Below, piece after piece: positions 43,485 through 54,890 of a DNA stretch of 64,000 bases. The DNA is from Bos javanicus (taxonomy: Eukaryota; Chordata; Mammalia; Artiodactyla; Bovidae), in assembly GCF_032452875.1 (NCBI RefSeq), contig NC_083878.1, positions 57,641,378 to 57,705,377 on the forward strand, given 5' to 3'. Each line of letters opens with the position of its first letter. The first letter of the stretch is position 1. A model generated the notes under the pieces. That model saw only the letters and a program-made list of their open reading frames with translations. It made no database searches and had not been told where the DNA came from. A program made the position numbers and the translations under genes.

Positions 43485-43655
43485 TGAATGAACTGAGCAA
43501 GTAATATAGTCTTTATAAGCCTCCATTATATGATGTATATGATGGAGACAGTAGCATTTTAATACAGAGATGCTATGAAGCTTAAATGAGAAACATTTAT
43601 AAAGAATGTAGCACAGCCCCTTTTATATTTTACATGTTCAATCAAGGTTTAGTTC
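43485..43655 (+). mobile_element. MIR SINE
   Basis: Order of MIR segments: gagcaagtaatatagtcttt, gcctccattatatgatg, agcttaaatgagaaacattt and aatgtagcacagcccc. Ancient and diverged. Confidence 0.6.
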
Positions 43656-45136
43656 TCATTAGCAGTTACAATAATAATTGTAATTACTACATCTACTAGT
43701 GGAAAAGGTACCATAGTAGTAAAACAATATGGGCAAAAAATGGAAAACAGCATGAAAATTTTTGAGAAAGAGTAGAAGTTAATTTTGATTGGAGGATATG
43801 GTTCATTTAGACAATAGTGACAGAGTGGCAATGCTGCAAAAGTAGACTTGGGATTTATGGAGGGGCTTAAGTGCCCGGTTAATAAATTTATAATTAATTT
43901 GGCATACAAAAATGAGTCACAGAAGTTAATTGAGCATGGATATATAATTTGGCCTCTTTTAAGAAGATTAATCTTGGGCTTCGGTGGAAAAAGAAAAGAG
44001 GCAAGAAGGCCAGTTGGAAACTTAATAAAGTAGTCATTGCAAAGGGAATTACATCCTTTATAAGAACAATAACTATAGTAGTGGAAAGAAGTATTCCAGA
44101 AGGATTACTGAAGAAGCTACATACTGGCTCTGAGTAGAACATAGAAGATTAAAAGGTGAAGTTGACTAAGACTGCTCTCAAGAACTGGAAGTCTAGTGGG
44201 AACTGTAAATAAAAGCTTGAAAGCAAGGACTGAGGGAAATTGGTTCTGTGGAAAATGTAGCACTTTTTGATTTGTACATGATAAGCATGATGAGTCGGGG
44301 CTGTGTAGTCTAAGGAAACAAAAACAGTTAAAATCCAAGCCAAGTCTGAAGAGAGAGCTCAGGCTATCAGCAGATATTTTGGGGCTATTTACATTGAGTG
44401 TCAGTTTATGAAATCAGAGAAGACAAATGTTAAAATGTAATAGTTTGAGAAAGAAAATAAGAGGACTGAGAGGAGACTACTGGTCCTTTTCCTTTAGCTC
44501 CTCTAAATAGTTGTAATCTAACTAGGTCAGGTAGGGTAATAATCTAAAATGTGGCCTTCTACAAGTAATTATTACAAATATTAACATACACACATCATTA
44601 AGATCAGTAAGACATCATATGTATGCTCATTCCAAGTTCAAGATTGTTTATAAAAGTTGTACAGATGTTGGAGAAGTAAACAATGTGAGCAGCTACATGA
44701 TCTACTATCTATACTGAATGATGAAGTAATAAATTGGGGCCTTATCCAGCAATTCTTCAACAGATCAGATTATAATGAACACTTTTCCTCTCATTTCAAT
44801 AATCTACTATTGAAACCCCTTCTTAATTCCATCCCCTGATTATCCTCCAAGATGGACATAGTCAGAACAAGTCATTTGAACTTAGTTTTCACTTTTTTTT
44901 TTTTTTTTTCCCACTGCACACTTACATTTATAATACCATTAGGTTAAGTGACCCTTTTTTCTCTCCAGTTGTGGTTTCCGCTCCTCTGGGATAAATTTCT
45001 TTTGAGTCACTCTAGCTTTAAGAACACATTCTTTCAAGCATTCAAAAATTCAATCAAATGTGTCCTCTGAGTTCACTGAACTCAAAATCTTATTTGAGTA
45101 TATATTGCTTGTGTCCTCAGTATAACAAAGAATTCC
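43656..45136. other. Unassigned sequence, 1.5 kb
   Basis: Includes a poly(T) at 44891-44909. The frames present (for example 43848-44033 plus and 44117-44338 minus) overlap on opposite strands and carry no recognisable domain. I see no gene. Confidence 0.5.
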
Positions 45137-46491
45137 AGATATACCATGTTCTTGTATTAGAAGAACCACTGTTGTGAAAATGACTAAAGAATATTACCCA
45201 GAGCAATCTACAAATTCAATAAAATTTCTATCAAGTAAAAAATTATATTTTTCACAGAAAAAAAATTCTACATTTTCTTTGGAAGCACAAAAGACCCTGA
45301 ATAGCAAACAGCAATCTTGAGAAAGGAAATCAGATCTGGAGGAATAAACCTTCCATACTTCAGAATATACTGAAAAACTACAGTAGTCAAGACAATATAG
45401 TACTGGCACAAAAACAGAAACATAGATCAATGACATAAGATAGAAAGTCCACAGACAAACCCACACACCTTCTTTGACAAAGGAGGCAAGAATATACAAT
45501 GGAGAAAAGATAGCCTCTTCAATAATTGGTGCTGGGAAAACTAGACAGCTACATGTAAAAGAATGAAATTAGAACATTTCCTAACACCATACACAAAAAT
45601 AAACTTGAAATGGATTAGAGACCTAAATGTAAGATCAGACTCTGTAAAACTCTTAGAGGAAAACACAGGCAGAACACTCTTTGACCCACCTCTAAAAGTA
45701 ATGGAAATAAAGACCAAAAAAAATTTTTGATGGAACCTAATTAAACCTAAAAACTTTTGAATAGCAAAGGAAACTATAAACAAGATGAAAAGACAACGCT
45801 CATAATGGGAGAAAATAATTGCAAATTAAGCAACTGACAAGGGATCAATCTCCAGAATGTAGTGTATAAACATTTCATGCAGATCAACATCAGAAGAACA
45901 AGCAACTCCATTGAAAACAGCACAGAAGACTTAAATAGACATTTATCCAAAGAAGACATACATATGGGCAACAAACACATGAAAAGATACTCAATTTTGC
46001 TCACTGTTAGAGAAACACAAATCAAAACTAGAGGGAGAATGATCAGAATGGCTGTTGTCAAAAATCTACAAGCAATAAATGCTGGAGAGGATGTGAAGGC
46101 AAGAGAACACTCTTGCATTGTTTTGGGGAATGTAAATTGATACAGCCACTATGGAAATCAGTATGGAGATTCTTTAAAAAAAAACTAGGAATAAAACTGC
46201 CATATGACCCAGCAATCCTACTAGTGGGCATATACCCTGAGAAAACCATAATTCATAAAGGCACATGTACCCTCAGTGATCGTAACAGCACTCTTTACAA
46301 TAATCAGAGAATGGAAGCATCCTAGATGTTCTTGGGCAGATGAATGGATAAAGAGTTGTTGTACTTATATACAATGGAATATTACTCAGCCACAAAAAGT
46401 AATGAAACTGGGTCATTTATGATATGGATGAACTTTGAGCCTGCTATACAGAGTGAAGTAAGTCAGAAAGAAGAAAACTTGTATCCTATAT

Positions 46492-46526
<35 letters not shown>

Positions 46527-46856
46527 GAATCTAGAAATATGGTATTCCTGAACCTATTTGCAGGGCGTGAATGGAGATGCAGATGTAGAGAATGAATTTG
46601 TGAACACAGTGGGAGAGGGAAAGTGTGAGATGAATTGAGAGTGCAGCACTGACATATATACACTGCCATATGTAAAACTGGTAGACGGAAACAGCTGTAT
46701 AGCATAGGGAGCTCAGAGGTCTGGGATGGTGGTGGTGAGACGGAGACTCAAGAGGGAGGGAATACATGTATACTTATAGCTGACTCATGTTGTACAGCAG
46801 AAACCAACACAAAATTGTGAAACATTTTTGCTCCAATTAAAAATGAATGAATCTCC
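45137..46856 (+). mobile_element. L1 3' portion (ORF2 end plus 3'UTR), older
   Basis: It runs from ORF2 (gatataccatgttcttgtat; gcaatctacaaattcaata) through ctccattgaaaacagcacag, aacacatgaaaagatactca and gggcatataccctgagaaaa to the 3'UTR (ggagatgcagatgtagagaa; gctgactcatgttgtacagc), ending at aattaaaaatgaatg. Frames are broken into pieces. Confidence 0.93.
46494..46524. repeat. (AC)15 microsatellite
   Basis: A pure ac array at the ORF2/3'UTR transition of the L1, where related copies in this window have 'acatatatatgg'-type sequence. Confidence 0.97.
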
Positions 46857-47386
46857 TCACCAATATTTTCCTACTATTACTGATATCAGAAATATAAGGA
46901 ACTCTTATTTTTCACTGAGCATATGAAGATAAAGATAGAAATTTCAGAAAAGGAGAGAAAGGAAATTTTCACATCATGAGACATTCCATACAGGAAAAAA
47001 AAATTAATTAATTGTAGAGTTGTCAAAACATGTAATAGTATAAATAATTTGTGAGGTACACTTGGTAATTTAAAGTATTTTGCTAACAGATGAGATATAC
47101 ATTGCTAAATACTATTACTAGAGAAAAGCATATAATAGACTAGAGAAAATAGAGTTAATAAGTGTAGATAATTCAGAATTTAGGGTAAGGGCTAGGGAAG
47201 ACTGGAATTTTGAGTTAAATATATCTACCCTATTGATGGATTTAATGATTATTGGTCTTGATTGTCATATTGTGGGCAGGACAAGGAAAAAGGGAAAAAT
47301 AAATTACAGGATAGTAAAATACTCTCTTAAAAATACTTTAAAGTAGTATCTATAATATATTCATATTAATAAAGACTAATAATACA
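46857..47386. other. Unassigned AT-rich sequence
   Basis: No feature recognised. Confidence 0.5.
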
Positions 47387-47547
47387 TGGTTCTAATGTAT
47401 TTATCTTTTATTTATCTTTAAAGTTTTTAAACACACCATGCAGCATGTGGTATCTTAGTTCCCCTATCAGAGATTGAACTCATGCCCACTGAAGTGGAAA
47501 CACATAGTCCTAACCACTGGACTGTCAGGGAATTCTGGTTCTAATGT
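47387..47547 (-). mobile_element. CHR-type SINE with 12-bp TSD
   Basis: Reverse copy of the tRNA-derived CHR family: accatgcagcatgtggtatc, agagattgaactcatgccc, and taaccactggactgtcaggg. The TSD tggttctaatgt is exact at 47387-47398 and 47536-47547. Confidence 0.9.
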
Positions 47548-48309
47548 CTTAAAACTGGATTCTTTGCTATGAATATTGGACCTAAAAACAAATGAATCAA
47601 TATTTGTAGTCCTGACATTCTATTCATGTTCCTGAAACTTATTTCCAAATAACAGCTCCAATCCCACATCTCATATTTTAATGCTGCAACAAAAATGTTG
47701 ACTCTTTAAAACCACTCTTACAATTATCATTTATTGTCATTTTTATTTCTGAAGCTATATTCCTTTTCTTTATCTAACCAAGCCTGAAAGAAAACAGAGA
47801 TTTCTAAGAGGCCAGTCTTGAGAGTCTTTTTCATTCATTTCATTGTGTACACAGTGCAGATTATTAATACCCACATTTTCATTATTAACCTTTTGTCTTC
47901 AGGGCACTCTCTACTATAAAGGAGAACATAATTTGAAGTGTTCAGCTTTTGTTAATAGTCCCAAGTGTTATGCTATGGTCATTTTAGATTTTATATTTCC
48001 TCTTATCTAGGTGTACCTTGACTACGAAATCCTAACCATAGAAAATTCTTAATTTGCTGTGATCTTCTAGTTTTCTTAAATTCCAAATCTTTCTATAACT
48101 AGCACACATATTTACAATTTATAGAAGTCTACCCTATATATTTTCAAATACTTTAGTATGTATATCATATGCTATGATCAATATTGCTATTATCTCTTAA
48201 TCTTTCCCACCCTCGATATTGAAGTTGGTTCATTCTCTATAGATAGAATGAGCCAACACAGTACCATCCTACTAATGTGTATGAATCTATCCATAGATAA
48301 GTACTTCAG
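47548..48309. other. Unassigned sequence
   Basis: No gene or repeat recognised. Confidence 0.5.
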
Positions 48310-48435
48310 AGATGCTTTATCTTATTCTCATTTCATACCTGAGAAAAAGGGTGTTCAGAGGTTAATTGATCTGTCTACATAATGTAGTGAGTATGTGACA
48401 GGGGAAATCCCCAAATTCTGAACTTGGGCCATTTA
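48310..48435 (-). mobile_element. MIR SINE
   Basis: Reversed MIR core: ctcatttcatacctgagaaa, gttcagaggttaattgatct and agtgagtatgtgacagggg. Confidence 0.65.
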
Positions 48436-48552
48436 TCCCATTTCAAACACACTATTTTCTTTCATTTCCAATTACTTTCTCCACATAAATATAAAAACCC
48501 AGCACTATAACACAAAGTGATGTATATAGATTAGCATTTTTATTTTCTATTT

Positions 48553-48756
48553 CTTCAAGGAGCTGAAGTGCTGGTATTAAATAAGAACTTTGGGTTTGAC
48601 TTTGCTTTGGATAATACACCAGTTAAGAGATGCAAGCTTCAATCATATAGGATAATAGATGATCTGCTGAAGAGAGAAATTGATTTTGAAGTTGTAATTT
48701 ACTTGAAGTGTTTTGATGATCTCATAAAATACAAGCACAAAATTGAAGTTATTTAG
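48553..48756 (+). other. Unidentified open frame after an acceptor-like site
   Basis: An open stretch of about 65 codons ends in a TAG at 48754-48756. It contains NKNFGFDFALDNTPVKRCKL and QSYRIIDDLLKREIDFEVVI. It lacks an ATG: the frame opens with GTG at 48568, or earlier. A pyrimidine-rich tract followed by cttcaag|gagctg at 48541-48565 resembles a splice acceptor. It does not look like a LINE or SINE frame. It could be a pseudo-exon, an old processed-pseudogene scrap, or chance. I do not recognise a protein family. Confidence 0.25.
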
Positions 48757-48879
48757 GCTTTCATGGCTCTCTTAAAGCTTGAATTACTACTTCAGTGCCA
48801 AAGTGCCCAGGATAGATCCACAGGTTCCTGTATTACAGATTACATTTTTATTGCACTGTGAATATATTTCCTGGTACAA

Positions 48880-49012
48880 AAGCTTATTCTTTACCCTCTC
48901 CATCTATTATTCATTACCTTTTTCTCTCTCCAGCTCTCTCAAATTTCTCTCTCTATTTCTCATTTTCCCCGCTTGTCTTCTCATTCTCTCTCTCTCGGTC
49001 TCTTTACCTGGA
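48880..49012. repeat. Pyrimidine-rich low-complexity tract
   Basis: C/T-rich sequence with repeated ctctct runs. Confidence 0.85.
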
Positions 49013-49330
49013 AAGTGACCCACTCCCATGTTGTTTGTGTGTGTGGTTCATGGCTGATATTTCTTTTTTCAAAAATGGTTTTATTTGGGCTAACTAGAAG
49101 AAATAACCCTGCATATATCATCTCTTTAGCTATCAGCCATTTCTCTTGAACACGACTCTAGTGTTGTATATGAGTATTTGTGATTTATGTATACCTTTTA
49201 TCATTTGATATATTTAAGCAAGGATAATAATATCCAGAAAGAGGACATAAGAAAACCACTTTCTCTGCCTTGTCCCTTCTAAGGGAGGAAGGTAGAAGGC
49301 ATAGTTTGAGAAGCTTGAGGGGTTGCTCTC
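49013..49330. other. Unassigned sequence
   Basis: Short (gt)n at 49036-49044. Nothing else recognised. Confidence 0.5.
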
Positions 49331-49332
49331 CT

Positions 49333-49446
49333 GAAATGGTTTTCAATCCTGGAGGCAGATAGCATCATCTGGAGAGTTTTTGAAACCATTCAACTAGATA
49401 ATCAGAATCTCTGGAGGACAAAGATTTTTAAGCTTCCCAAGTGACT
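49333..49446 (+). mobile_element. MER5A-type (hAT-Charlie) DNA transposon fragment
   Basis: atggttttcaatcctggagg, tagcatcatctggagagttt, gataatcagaatctctggag and ttttaagcttcccaagtgac follow the MER5A order. It is truncated at the right, where a Bov-tA SINE begins. Confidence 0.65.
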
Positions 49447-49451
49447 TGTAG

Positions 49452-49680
49452 AGCTTCCCAGGTGGCACTAGTTGTAAAGAACCCTTCTGCCACTGCAAGA
49501 GATGTAAGAGACTCTGGTTCAGTCACTTGGCTGAAAAGATCCCCTGGAGGAGGGCATGGCAAGCCAATTCAGTATTCTTGCCTGGAGAATTCCATGGACA
49601 GAAGAGCCTGGAGGACTATAGTCCATAGGGTCACAAAGAATTGGACATGACTGAAGTGACGTAGCACACATGCATGTACA
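49452..49680 (+). mobile_element. Bov-tA SINE
   Basis: gagcttcccaggtggcacta head, a diverged B-box region (ggttcagtcac), the body aagccaattcagtattcttg, and the end gacatgactgaagtgacgta followed by gcacacatgca. Confidence 0.92.
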
Positions 49681-49734
49681 CAGGGAGCAAGTGTAACCTC
49701 ACTAATTAGCAGATAATTGTATTAAAGCTTTACT

Positions 49735-50931
49735 GAGCAAGGCTCTTCCCACCAGACTAAGACTCAGTTCTTCCCACCAGCAGTCCTTCCCATCAGGAAG
49801 CTTACACAAGCCTCTTAGCTTCATCCATCAGAGGGCAGACAGAAGAAGCAAGAAGAAGAACCACAATCCCACAGTGACTAAAACACATTACAGAAAATTA
49901 ATCAGCATGAGAAAGCAGACAGTCATGTCCCAGATGAAAGGACAAGATAAAATCCCAGAAAAAGCAACTTTCCAGGAAAAAAAAAAATCAGAATAATGAG
50001 AGTGAATCTGATTCAGGATCTAGGAAAAAGAGTGAAGGCAAAGATTGAGACAATGCAAGAAATGCTTAACGTAGACCTAGAAGAACTAACGGACAAACAA
50101 ACAGAGATGAATAGTACACTAGAAGGAATCAATAGCAAAATAACTGAGGCAGAAGAAATGATGAATGACCTGGAGGACAGAATGGTGTAAATCACCGCCA
50201 CAGAACAGAAATATAGAAAAAAGAGTGAAAAGAAATGAAGGCAGCCTAAGAGACCTCTGAGAAAACGTTAAATTCGCCAACATTCTCATTATAAGAGTCC
50301 CAGAAGAAGAGGGAAAGGACCTGAGAAAATACTTGAAGAAATAATAGCTGAAAACTTCCCTAACATGGGAAAGGAAGTAGTCAACAAAGCTCAGGAAGCA
50401 CACAGTCCTAAGCAGGGTAAGCCCAAGAAGGAACACACCGAGACACATGGTAATCAAATTGACAAAAAATAAAGACAGAGATAAAATATTAAAAACAACA
50501 AGGAGAAAATGACAAATAACATAAAGGGAACTGTCATCAGGTTATCAGTTGATTTGTCAAAAAAACTCTACAAGCCAGAAGGAATGGCATGATATATTTA
50601 AAGTGATGGAAGAACCTACAACCAAGAATACTCTCCCCAGCAAGACTCTCCTTCAGATTTGATGGAGAAATCAAAAGCTTTCCAGACAAGCAAAAGTTAA
50701 GAGAATTCAGCACCAGAAAACGAGCTTTACAACAAATGCTAAAGGAACTTCTTTAGGCAGGAAACAAGAGAAGGAAAAGACCAACCTACAGAAAATAAAC
50801 TCAAAATAATAACATAGGTCAATAGTATAATGCCTAATTACTAATTCAATAGGTACTAGGAAGATGTCTAATAGAATCTACCACTATTTGTAATCAAACT
50901 ACTTAGTTAAATAGGAATAATGTACATAATA
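49735..50931 (+). mobile_element. L1 5'UTR and ORF1 region, no ORF2
   Basis: 49735-49985 is a 5'UTR-like segment (cttcccaccagcagtccttc; tccatcagagggcagacaga). From 49996 the ORF1 region follows and can be traced to about 50760 (aatgctaaaggaacttcttt). Sequence after about 50800 no longer follows ORF2 and includes a poly(A) at 50945-50959. It may be a 3'-truncated L1 or an ORF1-only element. Confidence 0.85.
49996..50190 (+). pseudogene. L1 ORF1p N-terminal fragment (coiled-coil)
   Basis: A 64-codon frame, MRVNLIQDLGKRVKAKIETM through NVDLEELTDKQTEMNSTLEG to MMNDLEDRMV. The heptad-like spacing of hydrophobic residues and the high Glu/Lys content fit the ORF1p coiled-coil that drives trimerisation of this RNA-binding chaperone. 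A TAA where other L1 copies continue the frame ends it. The RNA-recognition part is only visible as broken pieces downstream (agtcccagaagaagagggaa; atggcatgatatatttaaag). The minus-strand frames over 50013-50457 are antisense shadows. Confidence 0.85.
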
Positions 50932-50973
50932 AAGAATAAAAGCCAAAAAAAAAAAAAAAGAAGAATAAAAGCC
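50932..50973. repeat. Poly(A) flanked by a 13-bp direct repeat
   Basis: aagaataaaagcc occurs exactly at 50932-50944 and 50961-50973. The spacer is 15 A residues plus one G. Confidence 0.95.
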
Positions 50974-51524
50974 ACAGTTAGCAGTACAACTTCCTGCCTA
51001 CTAAAGGATAGAACACTAAAGATATCAATTAAATTCAGAAAAAAAATAATAAGAAATATACATGACATATAAAATATATGAATATAACAACTGAAAAGTA
51101 AAAATTAGATTTGATTCATGGCAAACATAGAAATTTCTTGGGTAAGAGTTTAGGGTAGGAGCAAAAATTTTTATTTACATATATTTTCCATACATTGAGT
51201 TCATTTGCAGTAAAAAGTCAATGACAATTTTTTGTCATTTTATAAAGGATTTTAAAATTCATTTGGAGGAATAATTTTTAAAATAAATTTTAGAAGTTTT
51301 AAGGAAGAACTAACACAATTAGGAAAATCTTCGATCATATATTTGAAGAAATGAATGGTTGGGTACATTTAAAATAGTGTTTCTATTAGAAACTGATTGA
51401 AGTATTTTAAAGGTTAAGAGTGATATTTCACATCAAGGATAAGGTTATTATTATGCACAATGGAAGACTGGGCTAACAACTTGAGAGAAAGTAAAAAGAT
51501 AACTCACGCCATACATAGTGATTT
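50974..51524. other. Unassigned AT-rich sequence
   Basis: No feature recognised. Confidence 0.5.
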
Positions 51525-51940
51525 CCTAGGGTCAACATAAAGTACCACAGACTGAGAGAGTTAAAAATAACAAAAATGTATTGTTTCACATTCTGGAATC
51601 TAGAAATCTGAAATCTGGGACTATCAGCTGGGACACACTCCTTCTGAAGGTTCTAGGAAAATATTCTTTTATCTTCTGGTTTCTTGTGGTCCTAGCCATT
51701 CCTTGGTTTGTGGCATCGTTATTCTAATCACTGTTTTTGTCTCCAAATGACATTCTTCTATCTCTTTATGTTTGCTTTTCTTTTCATAGGGACATCAAGT
51801 CATTGGATTTAGGTACCATTCTATTAAAGCAAGGATGATTAAACATCAAGATTCTTAATTAATTACATATACAAAGAACCCATTAGCATATGAGATCACA
51901 TTCTGAATCTTTTCAACCTGCTACATTATACTTTAAATAA
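51525..51940 (+). mobile_element. MLT1-type (ERVL-MaLR) LTR
   Basis: Conserved MLT1 order: agtaccacagactgagagag, ttcacattctggaatctaga, 'tctgaaggttctaggaaaat', atagggacatcaagtcattg and gcatatgagatcacattctg. Confidence 0.75.
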
Positions 51941-52238
51941 ATTGTAGGATTTTTTTCTCTTTTCTAATTTAGACAATGTTTTGGCAAGGTACAAAGAATT
52001 TCATTAGCTCAAGTATAAGTTCACCATACAAAGAATAAATAGTAATAAGGGAAAAGCAATAATAAGATACAAAAAAGTAAGGCCAAGTTTGTTGAAATTC
52101 TAGATGAATATGCTTGTCCATACTATATTGCTGATAGTGCAAAATGTGATTACTTTTGGATTCTGTATTTCAAGGATATTAGAATCTATTATATAGATGA
52201 ACAAAAGACTTTATAGTAAATTTTCTGGTAAATATTCA
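51941..52238. other. Unassigned AT-rich sequence
   Basis: No feature recognised. Confidence 0.5.
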
Positions 52239-52512
52239 GAGAAGGCAATGGCACCCCACTCCAGTACTCTTGCCTGGGAAATCCCATGAATGGAGGAGCC
52301 TGATAGGCTGCAGTCCATGGGGTCACTAAGAGTCTTACACGACTGAGCGACTTCACTTTCACTTTTTCACTTTTATGCATTGGAGAAGGAAATGTCAACC
52401 CACTCCAGTGTTCTTGCCTGGAGAATCCCAGGGACAGGGGAGCCTGGTGGGCTACCGTCTATGGGGTTGCACAGAGTCGGACACGACTGAAGTGACTTAG
52501 CAGCAGCAGCAG
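52239..52512 (+). mobile_element. BOV-A2 SINE
   Basis: Forward dimer: gagaaggcaatggcacccca, first monomer end cgacttcactttcacttttt, second monomer aatgtcaacccactccagtg, and (cag)n tail at 52500-52512. Confidence 0.95.
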
Positions 52513-53133
52513 TTAAATTATTTGTGTTCATATAATGGATGGGGATTTAAATTCCATTAAAAATGTATTTGCTGTCAGTAAACTCATATGATACGCTTAA
52601 ACTAAAGAACAAGCTAAAAATCATTTATTAAATAATCATTAACTTATGAATTGGAACAATAAAAGTATCTAACTACTATTTTTGCAATGGAATGTAAATC
52701 ATAATTCACATCATATATCTGTGAGGATGGTTCTTTTAAAACAGTTTTATTTTCTTCCATTGTATTGATTTCATAAGACATATTGTAAATATTGATAGTT
52801 TTATGTGTATTACCAATATTTTCAAAGATTTTAGTTTTGGCTATATTATACAGTTATTTTATTTTTCTCTTGTGAATCTAGAATTATATTTTTTCAACTT
52901 TATTTGTATCTTTCTTCCTTTAAATTGATTAGTCTTACAAGATTTTAACTATTTCATTGATTATTTTTAAAGATATGTTTCATAAAACAGTTTTGTGTTG
53001 TTTATAAATAAGCTGTTTAGGATTCAGAAATAGATGTGTGCACATTTGGAGTGGAAATTGATGGAATCAAACACAGATAAAGGGGACCTCCATGGTCTAT
53101 GAGAATGGCTTACCCTGAGAAAAGAAACAATCT
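52513..53133. other. Unassigned AT-rich sequence
   Basis: Weak L1-like texture near 52840-52990, not strong enough to call. Confidence 0.45.
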
Positions 53134-53438
53134 GGCATATTTAGCTGCTGCTGCTGCTGCTGCTAAGTCACTTCATTCGCGTCCGACTCTGTGTGACCGG
53201 ATGAACGGCAGCCCACCAGGCTCCGCCGTCCCTGGGATTCTTCAGGCAAGAACACTGGAGTGGGTTGCCATTTCCTTCTCCAGTGCATGAAAGTGAAAAG
53301 TGAAAGTGAAGTCTCTCAGTCGTGTCCGACTCTTAGCGACCCCATGGACTGCAGCCTACCAGGCTCCTCCGTCCGTGGGATTTTCCAGGCAAGAGTACTG
53401 AAGTGGGTTGCCATTGCCTTCTCCGGGCATATTTAGCT
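53134..53438 (-). mobile_element. BOV-A2 SINE with 13-bp TSD
   Basis: The TSD ggcatatttagct is exact at 53134-53146 and 53426-53438. The (gct)n tail is at 53144-53164, followed by two monomers with the gaaagtgaaaagtgaaagtg linker. Low divergence and several retained CpGs suggest a young copy. Confidence 0.96.
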
Positions 53439-53842
53439 AGCCTCAGCAATTAATTTGAGAATAATATGAAGGCTGTGCATCCAGGTACGAATTGACAGTT
53501 GTTGCTAATACCGCTTCCAAATATATCTCCATCAGGAGAATTCATGAAAACTAGGGAGGGAATACTTCTAGGTGAAATATATAAAAAAGTCAACACTGAG
53601 ACCTTCATAATCTATCTGCAAGACACTTTTAAAAGTATTGAAATCAAGAGAAAGAGAAACCCATTTCTCTATTTTTTAGCAGGGTGGTGTTTGTGTTTTA
53701 AAAGAGCATGACATGAATAGAAAGGAAAGCTTGCCCTGGAGCAAAGCACCTATAATATCAGGCCCCCAAGTCATATAGTGGAAAAGTTGCCGTTCCTGAA
53801 CAGAAAAACACTGGCCTGTCAGTGATAGCCCACATGACACAA
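53439..53842. other. Unassigned sequence
   Basis: The plus frame 53499-53711 has no recognisable domain. Confidence 0.5.
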
Positions 53843-53980
53843 GATGGTATGGGGAGGGAGGAGGGTTCAGGATGGGGAACACGTGTATACCTGTGGCGGA
53901 TTCATTTTGATATTTGGCAAAACTAATACAATTATGTAAAGTTTAAAAGTAAAATAAAATTAGAAAAAAAAAAAAAAGAT
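53841..53980 (+). mobile_element. Young L1 3' end, about 130 nt
   Basis: ggtatggggagggaggaggg, cattttgatatttggcaaaa, then a poly(A) at 53964-53977. aagat flanks both sides (53841-53845, 53976-53980), so the TSD may be only a few bases or is masked by the A run. Confidence 0.92.
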
Positions 53981-54028
53981 ATGAGCTGGCTACCAACAGT
54001 GAAATTCTTCTCAATCATGGCACAATCA

Positions 54029-54247
54029 GGGCTTCCCAGGTGGTGCTAGGGATAAAGAGACCACCTACCAATGCACGAGACAGGGGTTTGATTCTTGTGT
54101 TGGGAAGATCTGCTGAAGAAGGGCATGGCAACCCACTCTATTATTCTTACCTGGAGAATTCCATGGAAAGAGGAGCCTGGTAGCTACCATCCATTGGGTT
54201 GCAAAGACTGGGACGTGACTGAAGCGACTTAGCACACAGCACACACA
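54029..54247 (+). mobile_element. Bov-tA SINE
   Basis: gggcttcccaggtggtgcta head, gggtttgattcttgtgttgg, body aatg-type gcatggcaacccactctatt, and end tgactgaagcgacttagcac. Confidence 0.93.
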
Positions 54248-54689
54248 TGTGGGATAATTCAGGGTTTGTTTTATATAGTTTTATTGCTTAACTTTATTTT
54301 CCAACTATTTTGCAATAACATTGAATTTTGTGTATATACTTCTTAAATAAAAATTTTACTATACATGTAATTCTCCATAAAAAGTATTCATTCACTTAAG
54401 ATTTCTGAAAGAATCACAGCTATACAAATATACACTATTGTTTGAAATATGCAAAAATATTTTTAGAATTTTAAATATCAACATACTAATTATATTTTCT
54501 CTGTTTAACTTCAGAGTAGCAAGGAAATTCTATAAGCCCCCACAAATTCAAACAGTGAAAATTTCTGAGGCTGAATCCTAGTAAAAAGACAAGGTAACTA
54601 TAATAAATTAGTTCCTGAGCACAGAAGGAAGATAATCAGTGGAAAGAATAATGAGGAATTTGTCCTCTGGAATTTTTAGTTGTTGTTGT
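54248..54689. other. Unassigned AT-rich sequence
   Basis: No feature recognised. Confidence 0.5.
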
Positions 54690-54890
54690 TCAGAATATTG
54701 GCTTAGGAGTCAAATACATTAGGAATAAGTTTCTAATTCTACCGTCTACTATCTGTGTGTCTTTTCTTAAAATTACTTTATGTCTAAGCTTCCATTTGTT
54801 TGTAAAATAGAAGTAGTAATAACTATCTCACTGGATTTTTATAAATATGATATAGGTAAAGATATAAAATCAATTAGCTCAAGGGCCAGA
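54690..54890 (+). mobile_element. MIR SINE
   Basis: taccgtctactatctgtgtg, ttccatttgtttgtaaaata and gtagtaataactatctcact follow the MIR core. Confidence 0.65.

Noticed and set aside
52840..52990. L1-like texture in AT-rich sequence
   Set aside because: No ordered series of L1 strings could be established.
53694..53842. Left extension of the L1 3' end at 53.8 kb
   Set aside because: The sequence before 53841 does not follow the L1 3'UTR, so the insertion starts there.
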